DNA of 64,000 bases, taken from positions 620,001 to 684,000 of the forward strand of contig NZ_FNIQ01000002.1 of the NCBI RefSeq assembly GCF_900104025.1, in the 5' to 3' direction. Shown here piece after piece: positions 32,676 through 41,496 of this stretch. The DNA is from Geodermatophilus sp. DSM 45219 (lineage in GTDB: Bacteria; Actinomycetota; Actinomycetes; Mycobacteriales; Geodermatophilaceae). The position numbers and the translations under genes were made by a program. Under the pieces are notes generated by a model. That model was given only the letters and a program-made list of their open reading frames with translations, ran no database searches and was not told the origin of the DNA. Within the stretch, counting starts at the first letter, position 1. Every line of letters begins with the position of its first letter.

Positions 32676-34010
32676 ATGAGGCTCCGTCTGCCCGGCCGAC
32701 CGGCGCCCGGGGACCCCCCGGGGGACACCGCCGTGGCGCCCCGCGACCGCAGCGAGCCCGAGCGGGCCTCCGTCGCGGAGACCCCGACGCCCGTCCACGG
32801 CCGGGGTCCACGCCTGCAGGCCGGGATCCGGACGCTGGCGGTCTTCTCGGCGCAGCTGCTGCTGATCGCGGCGGCGGTGGTCGTCGTCGGGTGGGTGCTC
32901 GGCAGGTTCTGGGTGATCCTGCTGCCGGTCGTGCTGGGGCTGCTCATCTCCACCGTGCTCTGGCCGAGCACCCGGTTCCTGCGCGACCACGGCTGGCCTC
33001 CGGCGCTGGCCGCGGTCACGGTGCTGCTGGCCTTCCTGGCCGCGCTGTCGGGCATCGTCGTGGCCATCGCCCCGCAGGTCGCCGACCAGGTGGGCGAGCT
33101 GGCCGACCAGGCGACGATCGCCCTGGAGGACATCCAGCAGTGGCTGCAGGGCCCGCCGCTGAACCTGCAGCAGGAGCAGATCGGCACCGCGGTCGACCAG
33201 GTCATCAACTCCATCCAGGGCAACGCGCAGAACATCGCCGGCTACGCGCTCACCGGCGCCAGCGCGGTCGGCAACGGCCTGATCAACCTGGTGCTGGCCC
33301 TGGTGCTGGTCTTCTTCTTCCTCAAGGACGGCCCGCGCTGGGTGCCGTGGCTGGCGGCGCAGACGGGTCACAAGGCCGCGCCGCACGTGGCGGCGCTGTC
33401 GTACAAGACCTGGTCGACGCTGTCGGAGTTCATCAAGCAGCAGGCGCTGGTCGGGTTCATCGACGCGTTCTTCATCGGCCTGGGGCTGTGGATCCTCGAC
33501 GTCCCGCTGGTGCTGCCGCTGGCCCTGCTCACGTTCTTCGCCGCGTTCATCCCGATCATCGGCGCCTTCGTCGCCGGCGCGTTCGCCGTGCTGATCGCGC
33601 TGGTCGACGAGGGGCTCACCGTCGCGCTGATCGTGCTCGTGATCGTGCTCGTCGTGCAGCAGATCGAGGGCAACGTGCTGCAGCCGATCATCCAGGGCCG
33701 CGGCTTCAACATCCACGCCGCCGTGGTGATCCTCGCGGTGACCGCCGGCGGCAGCCTGTTCGGCATCATCGGGGCCTTCCTCGCCGTGCCGGTCACGGCC
33801 CTGATCGCGGTGGTCTACCGGTACGTGCGCGACGAGCTCGACGAGAAGTCACCGGAGGTCGCCGACGACGGCACCCGCACCCGCCTGGCCGACGACGAGG
33901 ACGGCGAGGGCACCCGGCTGGTCAGGGAGGAGGTCGCCCCGCCGCGCACGGACGACGTCGGCGCCACCGAGCACGACCGGGGCGTGGAGCCCGCCTCCCC
34001 CGGGGTGTAG
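32676..34010 (+). CDS. AI-2E family transporter (copy 2)
   Basis: A 444-residue protein. The N-terminal 55 residues are Pro/Arg-rich. Helices begin at IRTLAVFSAQLLLIAAAVVV, and the central block is LVLALVLVFFFLKDGPRWVP, FIDAFFIGLGLWILDVPLVL, TFFAAFIPIIGAFVAGAFAV and QQIEGNVLQPIIQGRGFNIH. The C-terminal 60 residues are acidic and hydrophilic. It is clearly diverged from copy 1 at 28365 and is not a recent duplicate. The substrate is unknown. Confidence 0.85.
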   Translation: MRLRLPGRPAPGDPPGDTAVAPRDRSEPERASVAETPTPVHGRGPRLQAGIRTLAVFSAQLLLIAAAVVVVGWVLGRFWVILLPVVLGLLISTVLWPSTRFLRDHGWPPALAAVTVLLAFLAALSGIVVAIAPQVADQVGELADQATIALEDIQQWLQGPPLNLQQEQIGTAVDQVINSIQGNAQNIAGYALTGASAVGNGLINLVLALVLVFFFLKDGPRWVPWLAAQTGHKAAPHVAALSYKTWSTLSEFIKQQALVGFIDAFFIGLGLWILDVPLVLPLALLTFFAAFIPIIGAFVAGAFAVLIALVDEGLTVALIVLVIVLVVQQIEGNVLQPIIQGRGFNIHAAVVILAVTAGGSLFGIIGAFLAVPVTALIAVVYRYVRDELDEKSPEVADDGTRTRLADDEDGEGTRLVREEVAPPRTDDVGATEHDRGVEPASPGV

Positions 34011-34087
34011 TGCGGTCGCACCGGGAATGCCGGCGGCACGCCGGGAGCTGACCCCGGCGACACACCAGGACGACAGGAGGCACCACC

Positions 34088-35038
34088 GTGGCGCACCGAC
34101 CGGAGGAGCTCGTCGAGCTGCTCCCCGAGGCCGAGCCGCTCCTCGCCCGCGAGGCCGCGGTCAGCGAGGCCGGCGACCGCCGCGGCCTGGTCCTCGTGCA
34201 CGACCTGGCCGGCGAGTTCGACGCGGCCTCGGCCGGCGCGCTGGCCGGCGCGCACCTGCTCAGTGCCCTGCGGCACGAGGTGATCGCCCGCTTCGACGCC
34301 GACAGCCTGGTCGACTACCGCGCGCACCGGCCGCGGATGACGTTCCACGGCGACCGCTACGAGTCGTTCACCGCGCCGGAGATCCTGCTGTACGCGCTGG
34401 AGGACGACGCCGGAGAGCCCTTCCTGCTGCTGCACGGTGCGGAGCCGGACTTCGCCTGGGAGCGGTTCGTGGCCGCCGTGCGCTGGCTCGTCGAGCGGCT
34501 GGGCGTCACCTCGGTGGTGTCGGTGCAGGCCATCCCGATGCCGGTGCCGCACACCCGGCCGGTCACCGTGACCGCGCACGCCACCCGGCGCCAGCTGATC
34601 GCCGAGTACCCCGTGTACTGGGGCGAGATGCGCATCCCGGGGTCGGTCTCGGCGCTGCTGGAGCTGCGGATGGGCGAGGCCGGCGTGGACGCGCTCGGCG
34701 TGGCCGCGCACGTCCCGCACTACCTGGCGCAGGCGACCTTCCCCGCGGCCTCGCTCACGCTGCTGGAGCACCTGTCCCGGCTGACCGGCCTGCACCTGCC
34801 CACCGAGGAGCTGCGGGACGCCGCCGAGGCCCACCGCACCGAGGTCGACGAGCAGATCGCCCGCTCGCCGGAGAACACCGCCGTGGTCGCGGCGCTGGAG
34901 CAGCAGTTCGACCAGTTCACCGCCGCCCGGGAGGGCAGCGAGCTGCTCAGCGAGGTGGGCGAGGTCCCCAGCGGGGAGGAGCTGGGGGCCGAGCTCGAGC
35001 GGTTCCTCGCCGAGCAGGAGCGCCGCCGCGGGGAGTGA
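34088..35038 (+). CDS. PAC2 family protein
   Basis: A 316-residue protein. PAC2 marks are LVLVHDLAGEFDAASAGALA, IARFDADSLVDYRAHRPRMT, YESFTAPEILLYALEDDAGE, LLLHGAEPDFAWERFVAAVR and VPVPHTRPVTVTAHA as part of the active cleft. The C-terminus is a helical Glu/Gln-rich extension. Actinobacteria carry several PAC2 proteins related to proteasome assembly chaperones; their own role is not settled. The GTG at 34088 has AGGAGG about eight bases upstream. The pabB-pabC gene follows 28 bases later. Confidence 0.85.
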   Translation: MAHRPEELVELLPEAEPLLAREAAVSEAGDRRGLVLVHDLAGEFDAASAGALAGAHLLSALRHEVIARFDADSLVDYRAHRPRMTFHGDRYESFTAPEILLYALEDDAGEPFLLLHGAEPDFAWERFVAAVRWLVERLGVTSVVSVQAIPMPVPHTRPVTVTAHATRRQLIAEYPVYWGEMRIPGSVSALLELRMGEAGVDALGVAAHVPHYLAQATFPAASLTLLEHLSRLTGLHLPTEELRDAAEAHRTEVDEQIARSPENTAVVAALEQQFDQFTAAREGSELLSEVGEVPSGEELGAELERFLAEQERRRGE

Positions 35039-35066
35039 GCGAGGCGCGCGAGAGGCACCTGACGCG

Positions 35067-36830
35067 GTGAGCGGGGCGCCGATGTGGGGGCGGTTCGACG
35101 ACGTCGCCGGCGGGACGGCGCGCTGCTTCCCCGAGACCTCCCGCGTGCTCGTGGCCACCACGGCCGAGGACGTCGTCCCCGTGCTGGCCGAGGTCGAGCG
35201 GGCCACCGCCGCCGGGAGCTGGGCCTTCGGCTACCTGTCCTACGAGGCGGCGGCCGGGCTCGACCCGGGTCTGGCGGTCGTCCCGCGCCCGCCGGACGAC
35301 AGCCTGCCGCTGGCCGTCTTCGGGCTGGCCGACCGGCCGGTCGACGTCCCCGTGGTGGGCCCGCCGGCCGGCCGGGAACGCGCGTACTCGGTGGGACCGT
35401 GGGCCCGCGGGTGGACCGAGGCGGGCCACCGGTCCGCCGTCGAGCGGGTGCGGGAGCACATCGCCGCCGGTGACACCTACCAGCTCAACCTGACCGTGCG
35501 GATGCGCGCTCCCGTGTCCGGCGACCTCGAGCAGCTGTACGCCGACCTGGCCGGCGCCCAGCGCGGCCCGCACGCGGCGTACCTGGACCTCGGCCGGTAC
35601 GCCGTGCTGTCGGCCAGCCCCGAGCTGTTCTTCCGGTGGCGCGGCGACGAGCTGCTGACCCGGCCGATGAAGGGGACGGCGCGCCGCGGGCCGACGACGG
35701 CCGAGGACGAGGCGGCCCGCGCGCGGCTGCTGGCCAGTGCCAAGGAGCGCGCCGAGAACCTGATGATCACCGATCTGCTGCGCAACGACCTGGGCCGGGT
35801 GGCCGAGGTCGGCAGCGTCGCCGTGCCGGCGCTGTTCACCGCCGAGCGGTACGGGACGGTGTGGCAGCTGACCTCCGACGTCACCGCCCGCGTGCGGCCG
35901 GGTACCGGGCTGACCGACGTGTTCCGGGCGCTGTTCCCGTCGGGGTCGGTCACCGGGGCGCCCAAGCGGCGCTCGATGGAGCTCATCACGGGGCTGGAGG
36001 ACTCCCCGCGCGGCGTCTACTGCGGCGCGATCGGCTGGGTCGCGCCGCCCGGTGGTCCCGAGCGGGCGGTGTTCAGCGTGGCGATCCGGACGGTGACCGT
36101 CGACCGGGCGACCGGGACGGCGGAGTACGGCACCGGCGGGGGGATCACCTGGTCCTCGGAGCCCGCGGCCGAGCACGCCGAGCTGCTGGCCAAGGCGGCG
36201 ATCCTCACCGAGCGCCCCGAGGAGTTCGCGCTGCTGGAGACGATGGCCGCGGAGCCGGACGGCGGGCTGCGCGACCTCGACCGGCACCTGGCCCGGCTCG
36301 CGGGCTCCGCGGCCTGGTTCGGCTTCCCCCTCGACGAGGCCGCGACGCGGGAACGGCTGGCCGCCGCCGTCCCCCCGGGCACGGCCGCGCGGGTGCGGCT
36401 GCTGCTGCACCGCGACGGGCGGGTCGACGTCGAGACGCACCCGTTGCCGCCGCCGGCCGAGGGCCCGGTGCGGCTGGCGGTCGACGGCGAGCCGGTCGAC
36501 CCGGACTCGGTGTGGCTCCGGCACAAGACCACCCGCCGGGAGGTCTACACCGAGCGCGCCGCCCGCCACCCGGGCGCCGACGACGTCGTCCTCGTCAACA
36601 CCGCGGGCCACGTCACCGAGACGACGATCGCCACCCTCGCCGTCCGGCTGGACGGTCAGTGGTGGACCCCGCCGCTGTCGGCCGGCTGCCTGCCCGGGGT
36701 GGCCCGCGGCCGGCTGCTCGAGCAGGGCCGGCTGGCCGAGCGCGACCTCACGCCGGACGACCTGCGCCGCGCCGACGCACTCGCCGTCGTCAGCTCGCTG
36801 CGCGGCTGGCGACCCGCCGTCCTCACCTGA
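35067..36830 (+). CDS. pabB: Aminodeoxychorismate synthase component I fused to aminodeoxychorismate lyase
   Basis: A 587-residue PabB-PabC fusion. Residues 1-375 are the chorismate-binding enzyme (GDTYQLNLTVRMRA, LLTRPMKGTARRGPT, ENLMITDLLRNDLGRVA, PSGSVTGAPKRRSMELI, and YCGAIGW). Residues about 385-587 are an aminotransferase class IV PLP enzyme with the probable PLP Lys in WLRHKTTRREVYTERA and the motif VTETTIATLAVRLDG. Together they turn chorismate plus ammonia into p-aminobenzoate for folate. The glutaminase PabA is not in the window. Confidence 0.9.
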   Translation: MSGAPMWGRFDDVAGGTARCFPETSRVLVATTAEDVVPVLAEVERATAAGSWAFGYLSYEAAAGLDPGLAVVPRPPDDSLPLAVFGLADRPVDVPVVGPPAGRERAYSVGPWARGWTEAGHRSAVERVREHIAAGDTYQLNLTVRMRAPVSGDLEQLYADLAGAQRGPHAAYLDLGRYAVLSASPELFFRWRGDELLTRPMKGTARRGPTTAEDEAARARLLASAKERAENLMITDLLRNDLGRVAEVGSVAVPALFTAERYGTVWQLTSDVTARVRPGTGLTDVFRALFPSGSVTGAPKRRSMELITGLEDSPRGVYCGAIGWVAPPGGPERAVFSVAIRTVTVDRATGTAEYGTGGGITWSSEPAAEHAELLAKAAILTERPEEFALLETMAAEPDGGLRDLDRHLARLAGSAAWFGFPLDEAATRERLAAAVPPGTAARVRLLLHRDGRVDVETHPLPPPAEGPVRLAVDGEPVDPDSVWLRHKTTRREVYTERAARHPGADDVVLVNTAGHVTETTIATLAVRLDGQWWTPPLSAGCLPGVARGRLLEQGRLAERDLTPDDLRRADALAVVSSLRGWRPAVLT

Positions 36831-36847
36831 CCGGGGTGGGCGGCGCC

Positions 36848-37990
36848 TCAGACCACCGGCCGACGGGACAGCACCAGCACCGCGATCGCAGCCGGGACGA
36901 GCGGCGTGGCTCCCAGGAGCAGCCGGCTGCCGCCCCCGGCGAGCTCCCCGGCCAGGAACGGCGCCACCAGACCGGCGACGCCCCACGCGGTGAACACCCG
37001 GCCGTAGACGGAGGGGAAGGCGCCGGGCCCCACCCGGTCGGCCGTGGCGGCGGGGACCAGGGCGGACACCGCGCCGTAGGCCGTCCCGACGACCAGGAAG
37101 CCGGTCAGGACGACGACGGGGCCGACCGGCCAGGCCAGCGCGGCGAAGGCGACGGCGCTGGCGGCGAGCGCGGTCGCCAGCGCCGGGAGGCGCCCGACGC
37201 GATCGGACCACCACCCGGCGGCCAGCCGGCCGGCCAGGTTGCCGGCGGCCAGCAGCGAGACCGCCGCCCCCGCGGCCGCGGCGCCCAGACCCGCGGCGGA
37301 CGCCAGGGGCGCGGCGGTCGCGAACACCACCAGGCCGGGCGCGGCTCCGCCGGCGAAGACGGTCCACAGGGCTGCCAGCGTCCCCCGGGGCACCGGCGTC
37401 CGCCCGCGGGCCGGCGGGTGCCCGGCCGCCGGCCCGCCCGGGGCGAGGGCGGCGGCGAGACCCACCAGCCCGGCGACCAGCACCGCCAGGACGGCGAGGC
37501 CGGTGCGCCAGCCGGTGCCGGGCAGGACGCGCGGCGCCACGAGGCCCAGCACCACCGGCCCCGCCGCGTACGCGCCGACGACCAGGCCGCTCGCCGCGCC
37601 CCGGCGTCCCTCGGGGACCCGGGCGGCGAGCGACACCGCGACGCCGTAGGCCAGCCCGTTGGCCGCGCCGAAGAGCAGCCCCACGCCGAGCCACGGCGCC
37701 GCAGGCCCCTGCCCGCCGGCCGTCAGCCCGAGCCCGGCACCGGCGGCGAGGGCGGCCGCGGCCAGGAGGCGGCGCGGCCCGAAGCGGGCCAGCCCGCGGC
37801 CCACGCCGAGCTGCACCACGGTGAACACCGCCAGGGCGAGGGCGAACACCGCCGGGCCGCTGTCCGCCGGTGCCCCGGTGCCGGCCACCACGAGGGGGGC
37901 CACGAGGCTCCAGGCGAACAGCGTCCCGACGGCCAGGTTGGCCACGGTGCCCGAGGCGACCAGGCGCACCGTCGCCGGGCCGGGCGCCAC
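36848..37990 (-). CDS. MFS transporter, OFA-like, coupled to formamidase module 2
   Basis: A 380-residue carrier with 11 or 12 helices. The first helix (LVASGTVANLAVGTLFAWSL) resembles oxalate/formate-antiporter-type MFS proteins; RFGPRRLLAAAALAAGAGLG and WWSDRVGRLPALATALAAS are the two loop motifs. It starts at GTG 37990, nine bases after the fmdA stop, so it is probably cotranscribed. Since the operon makes formate, formate export is a reasonable guess, not shown. No clear ribosome site precedes the GTG; GTG 37969 is an alternative. Confidence 0.75.
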   Translation of the reverse strand: MAPGPATVRLVASGTVANLAVGTLFAWSLVAPLVVAGTGAPADSGPAVFALALAVFTVVQLGVGRGLARFGPRRLLAAAALAAGAGLGLTAGGQGPAAPWLGVGLLFGAANGLAYGVAVSLAARVPEGRRGAASGLVVGAYAAGPVVLGLVAPRVLPGTGWRTGLAVLAVLVAGLVGLAAALAPGGPAAGHPPARGRTPVPRGTLAALWTVFAGGAAPGLVVFATAAPLASAAGLGAAAAGAAVSLLAAGNLAGRLAAGWWSDRVGRLPALATALAASAVAFAALAWPVGPVVVLTGFLVVGTAYGAVSALVPAATADRVGPGAFPSVYGRVFTAWGVAGLVAPFLAGELAGGGSRLLLGATPLVPAAIAVLVLSRRPVV

Positions 37991-37998
37991 CCGGGCGG

Positions 37999-39246
37999 TC
38001 AGGAGGTGACGCAGACCTGCCCGCGGTCCCGGCGCTGCGGGCCCTGCCCGCCGGGCCGGATGTCCTCGTCGAAGATCTCGGTCGGCAGGAAGACCGAGCA
38101 GCAGGCGTTGGGGATGTCCACCACGCCGCCGATCCGGCCCTCGATCGGCGAGGTGCCGAGGATCAGGTAGGCCTGCTCTCCCGTGTAGCCCCACTTCTCC
38201 AGGTAGCGGATCGCGTTCAGGCAGGCGTTGCGGTACGCCAGGGTGGCGTCCATGTAGGCGTTGGTGTCGTCGCGGTGGTCGACCGAGACGCCGATGAACG
38301 TGAGGAACTCCGAGTAGCGCGGCTCCACCCGGCCCGGCATGAAGATCGGGTTGGTGGTGACCCCGTAGGTCTCCATGCCGCCCTTGATCAGGTCGACGTG
38401 GAAGTCGATGAAGCCGCCCATCTCGATGGCGCCGCAGAAGTTGATCTCGCCGTCGCCCTGGCTGAAGTGCAGGTCCCCTCCGGACAGCAGCGCGCCGTCG
38501 ACGTACACCGGGTAGAAGACCCGGCTGCCGCGGGTGAAGTTCTTGATGTCGTGGTTGCCGCCGTTCTCCCGCGCCGGCACGGTGCGGGCGCCGTCCCGGC
38601 CGATCGCCGCGAGCAGGTCACCGCTCGCGGTGCCGCCGAGCACGTTGTCCGGCAGCGGCGGCAGCCCCAGGGGCGGCACCCGGTCGGGGTCGGTGGCGAT
38701 CAGCGCCCGCTCCCGGGCGTTCCAGCGGGCCAGCAGGTCCGCCGACGGCGCGGTGCCGAACAGCCCCGGGTGGGTGATGCCGGTGTACTCGACGCCCGGG
38801 ACGTGCCGCGAGCTGCAGGTCTGCCCCTTGAAGTCCCAGATGGCCTTGTAGGCGTCCGGGAAGTAGTCGGTGAGGAACCCGCCGCCGTTGACCTTGGCGA
38901 AGATCCCCGAGTAGCCCCAGCCCTCACCGCAGTTGGGCCCCTCGGTCTGCGGCACCGGGCCGAGGTCGAGGATGTCGACGACCAGCAGGTCGCCCGGCTC
39001 CGCGCCCTCCACGGCGATCGGCCCGGAGAGCATGTGGGCGTGCGAGAGGTCGACGTCCCGGACGTCGTTCGCCGAGTCGTTGTTCAGGATCTGGCCGTCG
39101 GTCCACTCCTTGCACTCCACCCGGATGCTCTGCCCCGGCCGGACGGTCACCGCCGGGGGGATGTCCGGGTGCCAGCGGTTGTGGCCGGGGACGGCCTGGT
39201 CCCGCATGGACCTGCTCTGGTCGACGCTGAAGACGACGTCGGGCAT
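37999..39246 (-). CDS. fmdA: Formamidase, module 2
   Basis: A 415-residue FmdA-family enzyme making formate and ammonia from formamide. The same marks as the first copy are present (GHNRWHPDIPPAVTVRPGQS, NNDSANDVRDVDLSHAHMLS, GNHDIKNFTRGSRVFYPVYV, GGDLHFSQGDGEINFCGAIE). Differences cluster at residues 100-112 (PVPQTEGPNCGEGWG here against PVQAPQEHGDAPGQGWG in module 1) and in the last 20 residues. It follows amiS by 12 bases in a tight fmdB-amiS-fmdA-MFS operon controlled from 40233 upward. Confidence 0.93.
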   Translation of the reverse strand: MPDVVFSVDQSRSMRDQAVPGHNRWHPDIPPAVTVRPGQSIRVECKEWTDGQILNNDSANDVRDVDLSHAHMLSGPIAVEGAEPGDLLVVDILDLGPVPQTEGPNCGEGWGYSGIFAKVNGGGFLTDYFPDAYKAIWDFKGQTCSSRHVPGVEYTGITHPGLFGTAPSADLLARWNARERALIATDPDRVPPLGLPPLPDNVLGGTASGDLLAAIGRDGARTVPARENGGNHDIKNFTRGSRVFYPVYVDGALLSGGDLHFSQGDGEINFCGAIEMGGFIDFHVDLIKGGMETYGVTTNPIFMPGRVEPRYSEFLTFIGVSVDHRDDTNAYMDATLAYRNACLNAIRYLEKWGYTGEQAYLILGTSPIEGRIGGVVDIPNACCSVFLPTEIFDEDIRPGGQGPQRRDRGQVCVTS

Positions 39247-39258
39247 GACGGTTTCCTC

Positions 39259-39900
39259 TCAGTGGACGCCCGGCGCCGTGCCGGGTCGGGTGGTGGGACG
39301 GGCGGCGGGGGCCGACAGCGACCGGCTCAGCGGGACGCTGGCGGCGAGGACGAGCAGGCCCAGCACGGTCACGACCACGAGGGTGGTGTCCGAGTCCGAC
39401 CACCAGCCGGCGATGATCAGGAAGGCCGGGACGGCGGCCGTGAGCAGGCCCTCCCCCACCGCCAGGACGCCGATCGCCGGACCCAGGTGGGCCCGGTGCA
39501 GGGCCATCAGCAGGAAGAAGGTGGACCACAGGACCGCCCAGAGCAGCCAGATGACGGTGAAGGTCCGGTCCCCGACCTCGACCCACGAGTGGACGGCGAA
39601 GCCCACGGCCGCCAGCGCGACGACCAGCGAGAACCAGCCGAGGCCCTCGTTCCCCCAGCCGGTGATCCCGTTGATGCCCACCCAGAGGTAGGTGAAGCCG
39701 AAGAAGTAGAGACCCGCGGCGAGCGCGATGAGCCCCGGGTCACCCGCGGCGAAGATGATGAGGTAGGTCGGGGTGACCACCTGGAGCGCGCCGACGAACA
39801 GGTTCAACGGCGCCGCGCCGCGCGGGTCCACGTACCCCAGCAGCATGACCCCGTTGACCACCAGGACGGCGCCGACGTAGAGCAGACCGACGGCGGCCAC
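39259..39900 (-). CDS. amiS: AmiS/UreI family amide channel, module 2
   Basis: A 213-residue protein with six or seven helices. VAAVGLLYVGAVLVVNGVML, DPRGAAPLNLFVGALQVV, YLIIFAAGDPGLIALAAGLY, GFTYLWVGING and IWLLWAVLWSTFFLLMALH are conserved with the first copy, but the C-terminal tail is shorter by about 25 residues. The start GTG lies three bases after the FmdB-type stop, and fmdA starts 12 bases after its own stop. Confidence 0.88.
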   Translation of the reverse strand: MAAVGLLYVGAVLVVNGVMLLGYVDPRGAAPLNLFVGALQVVTPTYLIIFAAGDPGLIALAAGLYFFGFTYLWVGINGITGWGNEGLGWFSLVVALAAVGFAVHSWVEVGDRTFTVIWLLWAVLWSTFFLLMALHRAHLGPAIGVLAVGEGLLTAAVPAFLIIAGWWSDSDTTLVVVTVLGLLVLAASVPLSRSLSAPAARPTTRPGTAPGVH

Positions 39901-39903
39901 GGG

Positions 39904-40233
39904 TCACCAGCGCGGCAGTGACGGGTGCGGGCCCGCGGGGCGGTGCGCCGCGTTGACGGGGACGCCCCCGGTGGTGGGGCTCCACCGGCGACTCCGGGGG
40001 CGCGGGGCGCCCATGGGGATCGACCGGACGACCTGCGGTGTCTCGGCGCTCGCGTCGGCGACCGCCATCGCGCGGTGCACCCCGGCGGGCGTGGTCGCCA
40101 GAGCGGGCGCGGTCCACACCCGGGTGGACTCCGCGGCACACGCCGGACAGGGGTGCGTGGGTCCCACCGAGGACATCGGGACCGCCACCTCGAACTCCGC
40201 GCAGGCGGGGCATCGGAACACGTACACAGCCAT
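39904..40233 (-). CDS. FmdB-type zinc ribbon protein, module 2
   Basis: A 109-residue protein beginning MAVYVFRCPACAEFEVAVPM, with CPAC and a second CPAC about 20 residues on; the remainder is low-complexity with conserved patches (TRVWTAPALATTPAGVHRAM). It is the first gene of the operon, directly behind the promoter with two palindromes. The ATG has GTGAGGG upstream. The role of the family is unclear; it may be a small regulator or assembly factor for the amide operon. Confidence 0.78.
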   Translation of the reverse strand: MAVYVFRCPACAEFEVAVPMSSVGPTHPCPACAAESTRVWTAPALATTPAGVHRAMAVADASAETPQVVRSIPMGAPRPRSRRWSPTTGGVPVNAAHRPAGPHPSLPRW

Positions 40234-40246
40234 GGGCCCTCACTTC

Positions 40247-40260
40247 CTTCCACGTGGAAC
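40247..40260. promoter_or_regulatory. Operator O2 of the formamide module 2 promoter
   Basis: The sequence CTTCCACGTGGAAC differs by one base from the perfect palindrome CTTCCACGTGGAAG found before the MetX-like gene. It overlaps the -10 element and the predicted start of transcription, so a bound protein would block the promoter. Confidence 0.7.
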
Positions 40261-40285
40261 TTATCCACATGGAAGCTTCTGTCAA
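40258..40285 (-). promoter_or_regulatory. Promoter of the fmdB-amiS-fmdA-MFS operon
   Basis: On the minus strand a perfect -35 TTGACA (40280-40285) and a -10 TAAGTT (40258-40263) are 16 bases apart. The two palindromes lie in the spacer and over the -10/start, the usual layout of a repressed promoter. Confidence 0.75.
40262..40275. promoter_or_regulatory. Operator O1 of the formamide module 2 promoter
   Basis: TATCCACATGGAAG matches the right half of CTTCCACGTGGAAG and keeps the central TCCAC-TGGA symmetry. It fills the spacer between -35 and -10. Its centre is 15 bases from the centre of O2. Confidence 0.6.
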
Positions 40286-40303
40286 GAGGAGCCCGGGAAC
40301 CGG

Positions 40304-41359
40304 CTACAGGGTGGCGAGGACGTCGAAGTCGTAGCCGTCGGCGACGGCCAGGTGGACGCGCTGCTGGAGGTGGTTGCCGGTGAAGGACACCGGTCCGCGC
40401 GGCCCGTCGTAGCCGAGCCCGTCGGCGACCGCGAGCATCCGCTGCACGTCCAGGCTCCCGGCCCGGTGGGCGAGTGCCGCCAGGGCCATCAGCCCCTCGT
40501 AGCAGGACTCCGCGGCGTTGTTCAGCGGCGGCGCGTCGGGGCCGTGCTGGTCGACGTAGGCGCCACCGAACTCCAGTGCCGAGGAGGTCGCCAGCGAGCG
40601 GAAGTAGGAGGCGCAGACGAAGAGGTTCCGCGTCGCCTCCGCCCCGCTGGCCAGGAGCATGTTCTCCTCCATGAGCGGGGTGAAGCGGACCATGCTCTCC
40701 TGCAGCCCCTGTGCGGCGAACACGCGGTTGAACTGCACGGCGTCCTGGCCGACCAGGTACAGCAGCACGCCCTGGGCGTCACTGCGCCGGATGCGCTCCA
40801 CCACACCCCGGTAGTCGTCGGTCCCGAGCGGCACGTAGGCCGTCCCGGTCAGGTCCAGGTCCAGTCGCCGGGCGAACTGGCGGGTGACCTCGACCGAGGC
40901 CCGGGGCCAGACGTAGTCGTCCCCCACCACGAACCAGCGCCGCACCCCGCAGACGTCCCGCAGCCACCGCAGCGCGGGAGCGATCTGCCGCGCGGGCGTC
41001 TCACCGGAGCAGAAGACGCCCGGCCGGGCCTCGCCACCCTCGTACAGGGAGGTGTAGACGTAGGGGATCCGGCCCGCGGTCACCGGCGCCACGGCGTGCC
41101 GGACCGCCGAGATGTGCCAGCCGGTCACCGCGTCGATGCGCCCGGCGTCGACCAGGCGGCCGACGTCGGCTCCGACCCGGTCCGGGCTCGCGCCCCCGTC
41201 GATGACCTCGACGGCCAGCTCCCGGCCGAGGACCCCTGCCTCGTTGATGCGCCGCACGGCGGTCGCCGCGACCGCCTCGCAGGACGGCCCGAAGATCCCC
41301 GCCGGCCCCTGCAGGGGCACGACCAGCCCCACGCGCGCGATCTCGTCGGACCGGCGCAT
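40304..41359 (-). CDS. AmiC-like amide-binding protein (type 1 periplasmic-binding fold, cytoplasmic)
   Basis: A 351-residue two-lobed protein beginning MRRSDEIARVGLVVPLQGPA, with the first beta strand at residue 9, so there is no signal peptide or lipobox. Further marks are CEAVAATAVRRINEAGVLGR, VIDGGASPDRVGADVGRLVD, YVYTSLYEGGEARPGVFCSG, VVGDDYVWPRASVEVTRQFA and FVCASYFRSLATSSALEFGG. This is the fold of AmiC/UrtA-type amide and urea receptors. Lacking export, it most likely senses an amide in the cytoplasm. No AmiR antiterminator is next to it, so it may talk to the MarR protein or act alone. GGGGGGA precedes the ATG. Confidence 0.82.
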   Translation of the reverse strand: MRRSDEIARVGLVVPLQGPAGIFGPSCEAVAATAVRRINEAGVLGRELAVEVIDGGASPDRVGADVGRLVDAGRIDAVTGWHISAVRHAVAPVTAGRIPYVYTSLYEGGEARPGVFCSGETPARQIAPALRWLRDVCGVRRWFVVGDDYVWPRASVEVTRQFARRLDLDLTGTAYVPLGTDDYRGVVERIRRSDAQGVLLYLVGQDAVQFNRVFAAQGLQESMVRFTPLMEENMLLASGAEATRNLFVCASYFRSLATSSALEFGGAYVDQHGPDAPPLNNAAESCYEGLMALAALAHRAGSLDVQRMLAVADGLGYDGPRGPVSFTGNHLQQRVHLAVADGYDFDVLATL

Positions 41360-41374
41360 GGATCCCCCCAGGCG

Positions 41375-41389
41375 TGCCTGACGCAGGCA
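41375..41389. promoter_or_regulatory. Perfect inverted repeat between sensor and MarR genes
   Basis: TGCCTGACGCAGGCA has six-base arms around ACG. It lies 16 bases upstream of the AmiC-like start, in the divergent region shared with marR. It differs from the CTTCCACGTGGAAG sites, so it may bind another regulator. Confidence 0.4.
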
Positions 41390-41496
41390 TCGGAGCGGAG
41401 CACCTCGGGCCTCTGCGAGAATCGGCACCGAGTAGGGGACCACTATGCTGACCCGCCCCGGCCATGGGAAGGGTCCTCGGCCGATGAGGGGCGGGC

